Below, piece after piece: positions 1 to 7,937 of a stretch of DNA of 16,332 nucleotides. The stretch is from Thermoleophilia bacterium. Lineage in GTDB: Bacteria; Actinomycetota; Thermoleophilia; RBG-16-64-13. Position numbers and translations under genes: made by a program. The stretch is taken from positions 1 to 16,332 of the forward strand of contig JAFGIH010000851.1 of assembly GCA_016929985.1 (NCBI GenBank), written 5' to 3'. Each line of letters opens with the position of its first letter. Within the stretch, counting starts at the first letter, position 1. Under the pieces are notes generated by a model. That model was not told the origin of the DNA and did no database searches. It saw only the letters and a list, made by a program, of their open reading frames with translations.

Positions 1-31
1 ACCAAGGCCTGGTGCATGGCAGAGCACTGAG

Positions 32-50
32 AAGGCCGAAAAGCGGCCCT
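32..50 (-). terminator. Possible hairpin terminator after the GH43 gene
   Basis: On the minus strand, about 8 bases after the GH43 stop codon, AGGGCCG and CGGCCTT form a 7-pair stem (one G-U pair) around a CTTTT loop. No clear run of U follows, so it is only a candidate intrinsic terminator or 3'-end stabiliser. Bases 1-31 show nothing else I can support. Confidence 0.35.
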
Positions 51-57
51 GCGCTTC

Positions 58-1539
58 CTAGATCCCTAGCCGGCCCTCGTCGCTTCCGCGATACTCGAAG
101 CGGTCGACGCGGACCACGCCCGTCGAGGCGAACAAGCCGAACAGGCGTCCGGTCATCCCCCCGGCGACCTCGGTGGAGACGTATCTTCCATCGAGCCTCG
201 CGAGCTCGATGAAGCTCCCGCCGCCGTCCTCATATCCGAGGGAGACCTCATCCGGCCCCACCGCCTCCCACGGGCCCACGTCCGGGAGGCGCACGTCCAC
301 GCGCAGAGCAACCGCCCCAGCACTGCTCCTCGGCGGGTCGGCGGTCTCCGCGAGCGTCTGGCGGAGCGGGCCTATCTGGGCGACGGCCTTCAGCTGCCGG
401 GCGCTCAGCTCCAGGTCGTAGTGATGCGCGGGATCGATGTAGAGCGACAGTCCGCCGCGGCCGGCCGACGCGTCGACGAGAGCCCAGACCGAGCAACAGA
501 GATGCTCCTGGCGCCGGCCGGCGAACGCGAGGCGGTCGTCCCGGGCAGATATGGTCAGGCAACCGGGAGGGTCGTCGAGTCTCGCGATCTCCTGTGGCGG
601 GCGCCCCGGCGACACCCACTCGAGACCAAGCTCCCGGTTGTGGAAATCGTCCACCCGCGCTACGGGGCCCTCGGCGTCCGGGACGATGCACTCAGTCAGA
701 ACGGGCCAGTCGTCCACCCACTCCACCCGCTGCGCGAACGTCTCCCGGCCGAGCACGTGGAACTGCGGGCTCATCCCCTTCGCCCGGATGCCCAGGTAGA
801 CGATGGCCCAACTCCCGTCGGCCGCCTCCACCAGGTCGGCGTGCCCGGTGTTCTGGACGGGAAGGTCGAGGCCGCGATGGGTCAGGATCGGGTTTCTCGG
901 GCAGAGCTCGAACGGTCCCGACGGCGAAGGTCCACGGGCGATCGTCGCGGAGTGGCCGCCTTCGGTGCCGCCTTCGGCAATCATGAGGTACCAGAGGCCG
1001 CCCCGCCGGTAGAGGTGCGGTCCTTCCGGGAAGCGCCAGCCGGCGCCGCGTGACACGAGCGCAGGGTCGCTCTTGAGCGACCCGGTGATGGGATCGATCT
1101 CCGCCTGGGTGATGCCCGCGCGCCCGGCCCACGTCATGAGGCACCTGTCACCGTCCCAGGCCAGGTCGGGGTCGATCCCGTCCGTGCCGTCGCGGACACG
1201 GACCGGCTCGCTCCAGGGACCGGCGGGGTCGTCGGCCCAGACCAGCAGCTGGCCGCCGCCGTCGCTCACGTTGGTGGTGATCATCCAGAAACGGCCCCCG
1301 TGGTGGCGGAGCGTCGGCGCGAAGACCCCTCCGGACGGCCCGGCCCGCGACAGATCGAGCTGCGACGGCCTGTCGAGGACATGGCCGATCTGCTCCCACT
1401 TCCGTAGATCGCGACTGCGGAAGATGGGGACACCGGGGGAGTACTCGAAGCTCGAGCAGACCAGGTAGTAGCCGTCGCCCGCCCGGCAGATGCTCGGATC
1501 GGGGTGGAAGCCCGGGATGATGGGCCGCTGCTCGATCAT
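58..1539 (-). CDS. Glycoside hydrolase family 43 (beta-xylosidase / alpha-L-arabinofuranosidase type)
   Basis: A 493-residue glycosidase, probably removing xylose or arabinose from hemicellulose or arabinan oligosaccharides. The N-terminal five-bladed propeller shows the three GH43 acidic residues: the base Asp14 in FHPDPS, Asp123 in GIDPD, and the acid Glu172 in FPEGPH. From about residue 310 a second beta-sandwich domain follows, as in two-domain GH43 beta-xylosidases, and the length fits that class. I see no signal peptide, so it is probably cytoplasmic and acts on imported oligosaccharides. I chose the ATG at 1539 because family homology begins there (MIEQRPIIPGFHPDPS) and AAGG lies 8-9 bases upstream; the frame stays open to 1680 but that extension resembles no family sequence. 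It lies downstream of the GH1 gene on the same strand, about 300 bases away. GC is high (44 of 60 bases at 1321-1380). Xylosidase versus arabinofuranosidase cannot be settled by eye. Confidence 0.88.
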   Translation of the reverse strand: MIEQRPIIPGFHPDPSICRAGDGYYLVCSSFEYSPGVPIFRSRDLRKWEQIGHVLDRPSQLDLSRAGPSGGVFAPTLRHHGGRFWMITTNVSDGGGQLLVWADDPAGPWSEPVRVRDGTDGIDPDLAWDGDRCLMTWAGRAGITQAEIDPITGSLKSDPALVSRGAGWRFPEGPHLYRRGGLWYLMIAEGGTEGGHSATIARGPSPSGPFELCPRNPILTHRGLDLPVQNTGHADLVEAADGSWAIVYLGIRAKGMSPQFHVLGRETFAQRVEWVDDWPVLTECIVPDAEGPVARVDDFHNRELGLEWVSPGRPPQEIARLDDPPGCLTISARDDRLAFAGRRQEHLCCSVWALVDASAGRGGLSLYIDPAHHYDLELSARQLKAVAQIGPLRQTLAETADPPRSSAGAVALRVDVRLPDVGPWEAVGPDEVSLGYEDGGGSFIELARLDGRYVSTEVAGGMTGRLFGLFASTGVVRVDRFEYRGSDEGRLGI

Positions 1540-1618
1540 GTCCCCGCCTTGGTGTGGAGCCAGCACTGGAACGCCCGTGAGCCTATAGTCGAGAGGATAG
1601 TCCGTCCGGCAATCATAA

Positions 1619-1870
1619 CCCGGCCCGGCGGTCGTGCGGCACGAGGCGGTGCTCGCCTTCATCCACGCCCGCGGGCTCATGGGAAGGGGCCTCGGCTACA
1701 TCGACGCGCACCTCCTCGGCCCCGCTCTTCTCAGCGGGACGGGCCTGCTGACCATGAGCAGGCAATTGCACAAGACCGCCGCGGAACTGGAATGCGCCTA
1801 CCGGCGCCGCCGGTCGGGATCGATACGCCGGCGTCTCATTGGCCCAGCACCTCTCCATTGCTCTCGATGA
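1619..1870 (+). pseudogene. Remnant of a VapC-type PIN-domain toxin (C-terminal half only)
   Basis: This plus-strand reading frame lies between two minus-strand glycosidase genes. From 1619 to about 1801 it reads like the end of a VapC ribonuclease toxin: EAVLAFIHARGLMGRGLGYIDAHLL, given here as EAVLAFI, then GLMGRGLGYIDAHLL, then LLTMSRQL and AAELECAY. In VapC these parts carry the later acidic residues of the Mg-dependent active site. The GYIDAHLL aspartate (codon at 1703) is present. The aspartate of the usual LWTLDRRL is a serine here. An in-frame TAA at 1616-1618 precedes the match, and the N-terminal half, with the first catalytic Asp, is absent. The frame runs on to a stop at 1868-1870 inside the end of the GH1 gene, but resemblance ends near 1801. 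There is no antitoxin next to it and no credible RBS. It is a dead fragment; the assignment rests on remembered family sequence. Confidence 0.6.
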
Positions 1871-3194
1871 CCCGCTTGTACCACCGGGCCGAATCCTTGA
1901 CCGTGCGCTTCTGGGTCGTGAAGTCGACATGGATCAGCCCCAGCCGCTCGTTGTAGCCGGAGCTCCATTCCAGGTTGTCCAGGATGCTCCAGGCGAAGTA
2001 GCCGTCGACCTTGACGCCGTCGACCACGGCCCGCTTGAGTTCTCGTAGATAGCGATGCATGAAATCGATGCGCTGCGGATCGTGCACCCGGCCGTCCAGT
2101 TGCACCCAGTCGGCGTTGGACATGCCGTTCTCGGTGATGACCACCGGCAGTCCGTAACGTTCCTGGTAGAACTTGGGCCCCCAGTACAGGGCCTCGGGTG
2201 TCACGGCCCACTTGATGGCGGTCTGGTCGAAGCCGGGACTCCGCTCGATATTCGGATAGACGCTGGTATCGCCGGCCCGCCTGGGGATGCCTTCGTAGAT
2301 GTTCACGCCGAAGAAATCCAGGGGTTGGCAGATAGTCTCGAGATCATCGGCCGCGAACGTGGGCAGCCATTGTTCATAGTGTTTCAGACCTTCCTCGGGA
2401 TAGCTGCCCAGGTAGACCGGATCCAGCCACCAGGCATTCATCAGCAAGACTTCTTCGGGCGCGAACAGCAGAGCCTCCCGGGCCGCGGCGATGTCTTCTG
2501 CTCGTTGGGTCGCCGGATAGTAGATCGGGCTGGCGGCCGCCCATCCGATCCGGCAGGGCTGACGGGAACAACTGCGGATGGTCGAAGCCGACCTGCCGTG
2601 GGCCAACAGCATGTGATGGGCCGCCAGCAGCAGTTCGGGCTTGCTGAGGCGCAGTCCTGGCGCATGGAGGCCGAGCGCGTGACCCATCCCCAGGTGCATC
2701 TGTGGCTCGTTGAGGGTCATCCAATGAGTCACCCGGTCCGACAAACGTTCCACAACGACCTTGGTATAGCCCGCAAACCAGTCGGCGATATGCGGATTCA
2801 GCCAGCCGCCTTGCTTGAACAGCTCCATAGGCAGATCCCAATGGTAGAGAGTGACCCATGGGGTGATGCCTGCGGCCAGTAACTCCTCGATCAGCCGAAT
2901 GTAGAAATCCAAGCCCTTCTGGTTGATCCGACCGGTGCCCTCCGGCATGATCCGGGCCCACGAGACCGACAGGCGATAGGCCTTGAGCCCGACGGCCTTG
3001 ATCAGGGCCACGTCTTCTTTGTAGCGGTGGTAGTGGTCGCACGCTACATCGCCGGTATCGCCGTTCTTCATGAAGCCCGGCTTGTGACTGCACATGTCCC
3101 AGATGCTCGGCCCCTTGCCGTCTTCCGCGGCGGCTCCTTCGATCTGGTATGCAGCAGTGGCTGCTCCCCAGGCGAAATCCTTGGAAAAGCTCAT
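1836..3194 (-). CDS. Glycoside hydrolase family 1 beta-glycosidase (beta-glucosidase/beta-galactosidase type)
   Basis: A full-length 452-residue GH1 enzyme, a retaining (beta/alpha)8-barrel glycosidase that hydrolyses beta-linked glucosides, galactosides or related sugars. Visible marks are the N-terminal FAWGAATAAYQIEGA, the acid/base Glu163 in TLNEP, the nucleophile Glu355 in ITENG, and the C-terminal WSILDNLEWSSGYNERLGL. There is no signal peptide, so it is presumably cytoplasmic. The ATG at 3194 has GGGAG 7 bases upstream, and homology starts at once. The gene is visibly less GC-rich than its neighbours (35 of 60 bases at 3001-3060), which suggests a different history, perhaps acquisition. 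It lies between two gene wrecks, a VapC fragment beyond its 3' end and an AbrB-like fragment beyond its 5' end. GH43 follows on the same strand. Exact substrate is unknown. Confidence 0.95.
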   Translation of the reverse strand: MSFSKDFAWGAATAAYQIEGAAAEDGKGPSIWDMCSHKPGFMKNGDTGDVACDHYHRYKEDVALIKAVGLKAYRLSVSWARIMPEGTGRINQKGLDFYIRLIEELLAAGITPWVTLYHWDLPMELFKQGGWLNPHIADWFAGYTKVVVERLSDRVTHWMTLNEPQMHLGMGHALGLHAPGLRLSKPELLLAAHHMLLAHGRSASTIRSCSRQPCRIGWAAASPIYYPATQRAEDIAAAREALLFAPEEVLLMNAWWLDPVYLGSYPEEGLKHYEQWLPTFAADDLETICQPLDFFGVNIYEGIPRRAGDTSVYPNIERSPGFDQTAIKWAVTPEALYWGPKFYQERYGLPVVITENGMSNADWVQLDGRVHDPQRIDFMHRYLRELKRAVVDGVKVDGYFAWSILDNLEWSSGYNERLGLIHVDFTTQKRTVKDSARWYKRVIESNGEVLGQ

Positions 3195-3224
3195 GTTTCA
3201 CTCCCGAATCCAGACAACCGGGTC

Positions 3225-3253
3225 GCTATGGCATGAGCGCCGATTTCAGTCAA
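3225..3253 (-). promoter_or_regulatory. Possible sigma-70-type promoter for the GH1 gene
   Basis: On the minus strand TTGACT (3248-3253) is followed after 17 bases by CATAGC (3225-3230). Transcription would start near 3218, giving a leader of about 24 bases containing GGGAG before the ATG at 3194. The -35 is good (5 of 6) and the -10 only fair (3 of 6). An AT-rich stretch with a tandem TGATTA (3284-3301) lies just upstream and could be an activator or UP-like site. Confidence 0.4.
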
Positions 3254-3442
3254 GATCGACGATGCCACTCTGTTCGGCTCGACCATAATCATAATCACCA
3301 TCCGACCGTCGTGTGATGCTATCGCCTTGAAGGGCAATACCTGTCGGTGCCACAGAGGTCCGACCGCCGGAACTGCCGGGTGCGCAGTCGCCGCAGCTCA
3401 TGTGGCATATCATGGGTCACAGACTGCTCGCGGAGGTGACTC
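3254..3442. other. Intergenic region upstream of GH1 and the AbrB-like remnant
   Basis: Apart from the GH1 promoter candidate and the AT-rich TGATTA repeat at 3284-3301, I see no gene or clear plus-strand promoter here. A TATCAT at about 3404-3409 could be a -10 for the remnant, but no -35 stands at a proper distance. Confidence 0.4.
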
Positions 3443-3617
3443 GTGCCCCAGTTGGAGCGCGGTGACAGTACCCACGGCGGCGTTAGAGGCGTTCGGCCTG
3501 TCGGCGGGCGACCGGCTGCTCGTGATACGGGGGAGAAACCTAGCCTCCGTGATGGCGCAGACAGGTCCGCTTGTGGAGATCGGCCGTCAGCATCCTGAGA
3601 TGGCCGTCTTCGAGTAG
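3443..3617 (+). pseudogene. Broken AbrB/SpoVT-like DNA-binding (antitoxin-type) gene
   Basis: A near-perfect RBS (GGAGGTGA at 3432-3439) precedes a GTG at 3443 that opens with MPQLERG, which I recognise as the usual beginning of a family of small AbrB/MazE-like proteins. That frame then loses sense and stops at 3598-3600. From about 3459 a second frame, +1 relative to the first, reads like the end of such proteins: VTVPTAALEAFGLSAGDRLL, then VIRGRNLA, GPLVEIGRQHPEMAVFE and a TAG at 3615-3617. The middle, with the AbrB-type DNA-binding fold, is missing. The simplest reading is a functional start and a C-terminal segment joined out of frame by an internal deletion. Such proteins are often antitoxin-like transcription regulators. 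The frame extending upstream to 3327 has no RBS and no resemblance. The family call rests on remembered sequence and is moderate. Confidence 0.45.
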
Positions 3618-3620
3618 CGC

Positions 3621-3645
3621 GCCTTGTTGTGGACGGACACAAGGC
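3621..3645. other. Perfect 7-bp inverted repeat between the AbrB-like remnant and the sigma gene
   Basis: GCCTTGT (3621-3627) and ACAAGGC (3639-3645) are exact reverse complements separated by 11 bases. The repeat sits 3 bases after the remnant's stop and about 50 bases before the sigma factor start. It could be a weak terminator for the old gene or an operator for the sigma gene. No T-run follows. Confidence 0.4.
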
Positions 3646-3697
3646 CGCAAGGTCCGGCGCTGGGAATTTATTCGAAGGGAGCGGACACTACCTCTAC

Positions 3698-4279
3698 ATG
3701 AGCACCCATTCAGACCGTAGGCTATGGGAACGGACCCTCGACGGAGAGGCGGCGGCGTTCGGTGAGCTGTTCGAGCGGCATGCCACGCCGGTCTACAACT
3801 ACCTCTTTCGCCGGTGCGGGAACTGGGCCACCGCCCAGGACCTGACGTCCATCGTATTCCTGGAGCTCTGGCGCAAGCGCGCCGGCATCGTCCTGGAGCG
3901 TGATTCCGTACTCCCTCTCCTGCTTGGGATAGCCACCAACGTGCTTCGGAACCGCAAACGCACTGAGTTCAGGCACAGGGTGGCTCTCGAGCGGATGCCC
4001 GTTGCCTCGGAGTCGTGGAGCCCGCACGATGACGTGGCGGACAGGTTGGCGGACGAACAGCGGATGCAGGAACTGCTGGGCGTCATCGGCCGGCTTCCCA
4101 AACGGGAGCAGGACGTGATCGTTCTCTGTGTATGGATGGGGCTCAGTTACGAAGAAGCCGCGGACGCGCTGTGTCTACCGTTAGGCACGGTCGGGTCCCG
4201 TCTCTCCCGGGCGAAGAGGCGGCTACGCGGGCTTCTCGACGGATGCGGGCAGCCGGCGCCCGGCATCATGGAACCGTAA
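3698..4279 (+). CDS. ECF-type RNA polymerase sigma factor (sigma-70 family)
   Basis: A 193-residue alternative sigma factor that would direct RNA polymerase to a small regulon in response to an envelope or environmental signal. Sigma region 2 spans about residues 18-90 (FGELFERHATPVYNYLFRRC, then AQDLTSIVFLELW). Region 4 spans about 118-180 (RLPKREQDVIVLCVWMGLSY, EEAADALCLPLGTVGSRLSR), with its helix-turn-helix in the second part. Length is normal for an ECF factor, with no extra C-terminal domain. I chose the ATG at 3698 because homology begins right after it. The frame is open from a GTG at 3629, but the added 23 residues look like nothing. The RBS is poor (GGGAG about 17 bases upstream), so the start is not certain. 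The next gene begins 18 bases after this stop and encodes a membrane protein, a standard sigma/regulator arrangement. Confidence 0.92.
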   Translation: MSTHSDRRLWERTLDGEAAAFGELFERHATPVYNYLFRRCGNWATAQDLTSIVFLELWRKRAGIVLERDSVLPLLLGIATNVLRNRKRTEFRHRVALERMPVASESWSPHDDVADRLADEQRMQELLGVIGRLPKREQDVIVLCVWMGLSYEEAADALCLPLGTVGSRLSRAKRRLRGLLDGCGQPAPGIMEP

Positions 4280-4297
4280 ATGAGCGGGAGGTCATCC

Positions 4298-5164
4298 ATG
4301 AACGATCGTCAGCCTCCAAGGCAACGGGCTTTCCCCGATACCCTCCTGCGTCAGCAGAAGGAGTTTCTGGTGAGCGAGGTCAGAAGAGAAAGACAGACCC
4401 GGCCGCGCCGGTCGCGATCACTGGTGCGGCGCGTAGGCACAGTGGGCGCGTTGGCGGTGGTCGCTCTGGCCGCAGTGAGCTTGAGCGGGGTCTTTGGGAA
4501 CAACGGCCCCATGACCATCGACAAGGCGTTGGCGGCGGTCACCGTAGCCGACGGCGAAGTGCTGCACGTCAGGATCACCGGCGTCGAGTCTGACGGGAGC
4601 ACCTTTGTCCAAGAGAACTGGTCCTGGACCGAACCTGATGCCGGTTCTGCCTGGAAGTACCGGGGATTCGCGGAGATAGGCGGCCAGAGGGCGCGAGAAG
4701 TGGCCCTCGATGCCTCCGGTCTGCATCAGGTGTATGACGCCGCGACCAACAGCCTGTTGGAGATGCAGGATGAGACCGTCGCCGGTCTCACCGAGCCCAA
4801 GGTCGCGGGTGAGTCCTATGAACAGATGATCCGCGAACTGCTCGCGTCGGGTATGGCGGAAGAGGACGGAAACGAACAGGTGGGCGGCCGGGATGCGGTG
4901 CGTATCGTGGAGAAACGCCCCGCTGCAGAGGGTGAGCGGAGCGAGAACACCTTTCTCGTGGACGCCGTGACCGGAGAGCCGATTGAGTGGCGCATCATGA
5001 ACGAGGGTGAGAATCGCATCCTGCACTTCGACATCTACGAGAAGCTGCCCGGCACGCTCGACAATCTCAGCCTTCTGGACCTGAGAGCGGCATACCCGGA
5101 CGCAGCCGTATACGCCGATCCGGCGGCGTTCGAAGCGGCTCTGGCCAAGGTTCCGGCGGAGTAA
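4298..5164 (+). CDS. Single-pass membrane protein, putative regulator (anti-sigma-like) of the upstream ECF sigma factor
   Basis: A 288-residue protein with a basic cytoplasmic N-terminus of about 45 residues, one membrane helix (about 46-66, VGTVGALAVVALAAVSLSGV) and a 220-residue outer domain. The outer part, rich in beta-type sequence (GEVLHVRITG, ENWSWTEPD, DAVTGEPIEW), resembles the LolA/RseB-like sensor half of ECF partner proteins. Position behind the sigma gene makes it a likely sigma regulator. The N-terminal part lacks the HxxxCxxC zinc anti-sigma motif, so any sigma-binding mode must be different. The start is decided by the RBS: GGGAGG at 4286-4291 stands 6 bases before the ATG at 4298. 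An in-frame ATG at 4280 touches the sigma stop but has no RBS. It could instead be an unrelated surface protein. Confidence 0.7.
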   Translation: MNDRQPPRQRAFPDTLLRQQKEFLVSEVRRERQTRPRRSRSLVRRVGTVGALAVVALAAVSLSGVFGNNGPMTIDKALAAVTVADGEVLHVRITGVESDGSTFVQENWSWTEPDAGSAWKYRGFAEIGGQRAREVALDASGLHQVYDAATNSLLEMQDETVAGLTEPKVAGESYEQMIRELLASGMAEEDGNEQVGGRDAVRIVEKRPAAEGERSENTFLVDAVTGEPIEWRIMNEGENRILHFDIYEKLPGTLDNLSLLDLRAAYPDAAVYADPAAFEAALAKVPAE

Positions 5165-5171
5165 CGCGCCG

Positions 5172-5187
5172 GGACGGCCTGCCGTCC
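5172..5187 (+). other. Small GC-rich hairpin after the sigma operon
   Basis: GGACGGC and GCCGTCC form a perfect 7-bp inverted repeat with only two bases (CT) between, 7 bases after the membrane-protein stop. In RNA the loop would need the top pair open. It stands 18 bases before a much stronger hairpin, so together they may form a tandem 3' end. Confidence 0.4.
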
Positions 5188-5205
5188 ATCGTATCGCTGA
5201 GTCCT

Positions 5206-5235
5206 GACGCCCCCGGCGGCAACGCCGGGGGCGTC
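5206..5235 (+). terminator. Strong 13-bp hairpin with GCAA loop at the end of the sigma operon
   Basis: GACGCCCCCGGCG (5206-5218) and CGCCGGGGGCGTC (5223-5235) are exact complements around GCAA, a GNRA tetraloop. The stem is almost all G-C pairs. The next bases (TCGTGGTCC) contain no U-run, so it may be a U-less terminator of the kind common in high-GC bacteria or an mRNA 3'-end barrier. Because the stem is perfect it would also fold on the opposite strand. From 5236 to 5410 I see nothing else but the RmuC leader. Confidence 0.65.
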
Positions 5236-5410
5236 TCGTGGTCCCGAGCCGGGTGTGAGGGGGGAGACGGCCCGGGCGAAAGTCCTGTCCGACCCCGATG
5301 CTAGGGTAGAAGGCGACATCGGTTCTGGTCTACGGATGGGTGAGGGAGTGCACGGCAGTCATCCGGCACTGTGAAGTGCGTTCGTCTCTCGCCGGCAAGG
5401 GAGTCCTGAC

Positions 5411-6781
5411 GTGTCTCTGCTGTTCGGCATAGTGTGTAGCGCCCTGCTGCTGGTCGTCGTCGGCCTCGCTGTTGTACTGGTGATGCGTGGCCGTCATGAG
5501 CGCGGGAGCGCGGTGCTCCGAGAGCTGGCGCGGGTAGAAGCACGAGTGGAGCGGATGCTCAGCGGGGAGCTGGGTCGCGGGCGCGATGAGGCGGCCGACA
5601 ACGCTCAGCGGGTGCGCGAGGAGGTTACGAATGTGGTCAAGGGGCTGGGGGATTCCGTCATCAACGGCATCGCTCAGCTGGGCCTGCAGCAGAAGGGCCA
5701 GCTCGACACGTTCGCCAATCAACTCGTCACCCTCACAAACGCCAACGAGAAGCGGTTGCACGAGCTTCGCACGACGGTCGACGACCGGCTCAAGCAACTG
5801 CAAGATGAGAACTCGGCCAAGCTCGACCAGATGCGCCGGACGGTGGACGAGCGTCTCACCGCGACTCTGGAGCAGCGACTGGGCGAATCGTTCAGGCAGG
5901 TCAGCGAAAGACTGGAGGCGGTGCACAAAGGTCTGGGGGAGATGCAGTCGTTGGCTGCCGGTGTCGGCGATCTCAAACAGGTACTCACCAACGTGAAGAC
6001 TCGGGGCACGTGGGGGGAGGTGCAGCTGGGCGCACTCTTGGAGCAGGTCCTTACTCCCGATCAGTACCGGGAGAACGTGGCCTGCAAGGAGGGTTGTGGC
6101 GAACGAGTCGAGTTCGCCGTCCGCCTTCCCGGGCAGAACGGTGGAGAAGGCGGCAGAGGAGGTGGCGGCGAAGGCGACGAGGTCTGGCTTCCCATTGATG
6201 CGAAGTTCCCGGTGGAGGACTACCAGCGGATGCTCGAAGCTCAAGACAGGGGCGACCTTGCCGGCATGGACCAGGCGCTCAAAGCGCTGGAGGCCCGAGT
6301 GAAGTCGGCTGCGAAAGACATCCAGACCAAGTACTTGGACCCGCCTCGGACCACGGACTTCGGCATCATGTTCCTGCCCACCGAGGGTCTCTACGCGGAA
6401 GTGCTGCGCCGGCCCGGGCTGGTGGAATCCCTTCAGAGCGAGCTTCGAGTGCTGGTCACCGGGCCGACCACTCTAGCGGCTCTGCTCAACAGTCTGCAGA
6501 TGGGGTTCCGCATCCTGACCGTGGAGAAGCGTTCCAGCGAGGTCTGGCAGCTCCTGGGAGCGGTCAAGGCCCAGTTCGGGCAGTTCGGCGGACTCCTTGA
6601 CAAGGTTCACACGAAGCTCGATCAGGCCTCAAGGACGATCGACGACGCTGCGAGGAAGAGCCGGACGATCGAGCGCAGGCTGCGCAGTGTGCAGGAGATC
6701 CCGGCGGAAAGCGCCGATAGCCCTCTCTTCGTGGGCGCAGCCGCCGCCGGAACGGCGGAAGACCACTCGGAGGATGAGTAA
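5411..6781 (+). CDS. rmuC: RmuC family protein (DNA recombination/inversion-limiting protein)
   Basis: A 456-residue RmuC homologue. In E. coli RmuC limits recombination at inverted repeats and is thought to have a nuclease-related fold; its biochemistry is poorly known. There is an N-terminal membrane helix (about residues 4-25), a long coiled coil (about 35-190, many E/R/Q heptads), then the RmuC domain with RGTWGEVQLGALLEQVL (198-214), LPIDAKFPVEDY (260-271), DFGIMFLPTEGLYAEVLRRP and TGPTTLAALLNSLQMGF. A short glycine-rich insertion (GGEGGRGGGGEGDE, about 244-257) precedes the LPIDAKFP motif. The GTG at 5411 has AGGGAG 7 bases upstream. It stands alone after the sigma operon and runs tail to tail into galK with a gap of 30 bases. 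Confidence 0.95.
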   Translation: MSLLFGIVCSALLLVVVGLAVVLVMRGRHERGSAVLRELARVEARVERMLSGELGRGRDEAADNAQRVREEVTNVVKGLGDSVINGIAQLGLQQKGQLDTFANQLVTLTNANEKRLHELRTTVDDRLKQLQDENSAKLDQMRRTVDERLTATLEQRLGESFRQVSERLEAVHKGLGEMQSLAAGVGDLKQVLTNVKTRGTWGEVQLGALLEQVLTPDQYRENVACKEGCGERVEFAVRLPGQNGGEGGRGGGGEGDEVWLPIDAKFPVEDYQRMLEAQDRGDLAGMDQALKALEARVKSAAKDIQTKYLDPPRTTDFGIMFLPTEGLYAEVLRRPGLVESLQSELRVLVTGPTTLAALLNSLQMGFRILTVEKRSSEVWQLLGAVKAQFGQFGGLLDKVHTKLDQASRTIDDAARKSRTIERRLRSVQEIPAESADSPLFVGAAAAGTAEDHSEDE

Positions 6782-6811
6782 CAAAGGACAAGAGGCCGAG
6801 GAGAACCTGGG

Positions 6812-7936
<1,125 letters not shown>

Positions 7937-7937
7937 G

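Noticed and set aside
421..1053. 210-codon plus-strand frame opposite GH43
   Set aside because: Antisense to a clear GH43 catalytic domain, no RBS, biased composition.
1540..1680. Upstream extension of GH43
   Set aside because: No family resemblance; overlaps the antisense VapC fragment; the ATG at 1539 starts directly before conserved sequence.
2055..2882. 275-codon plus-strand frame opposite GH1
   Set aside because: A shadow of the GH1 gene with no recognisable sequence or RBS.
2374..3201. Second minus-strand frame overlapping the GH1 start
   Set aside because: Out-of-frame copy of GH1 rich in Arg/Gly/Ser. I considered a frameshift in GH1, but its own frame is complete with both catalytic glutamates.
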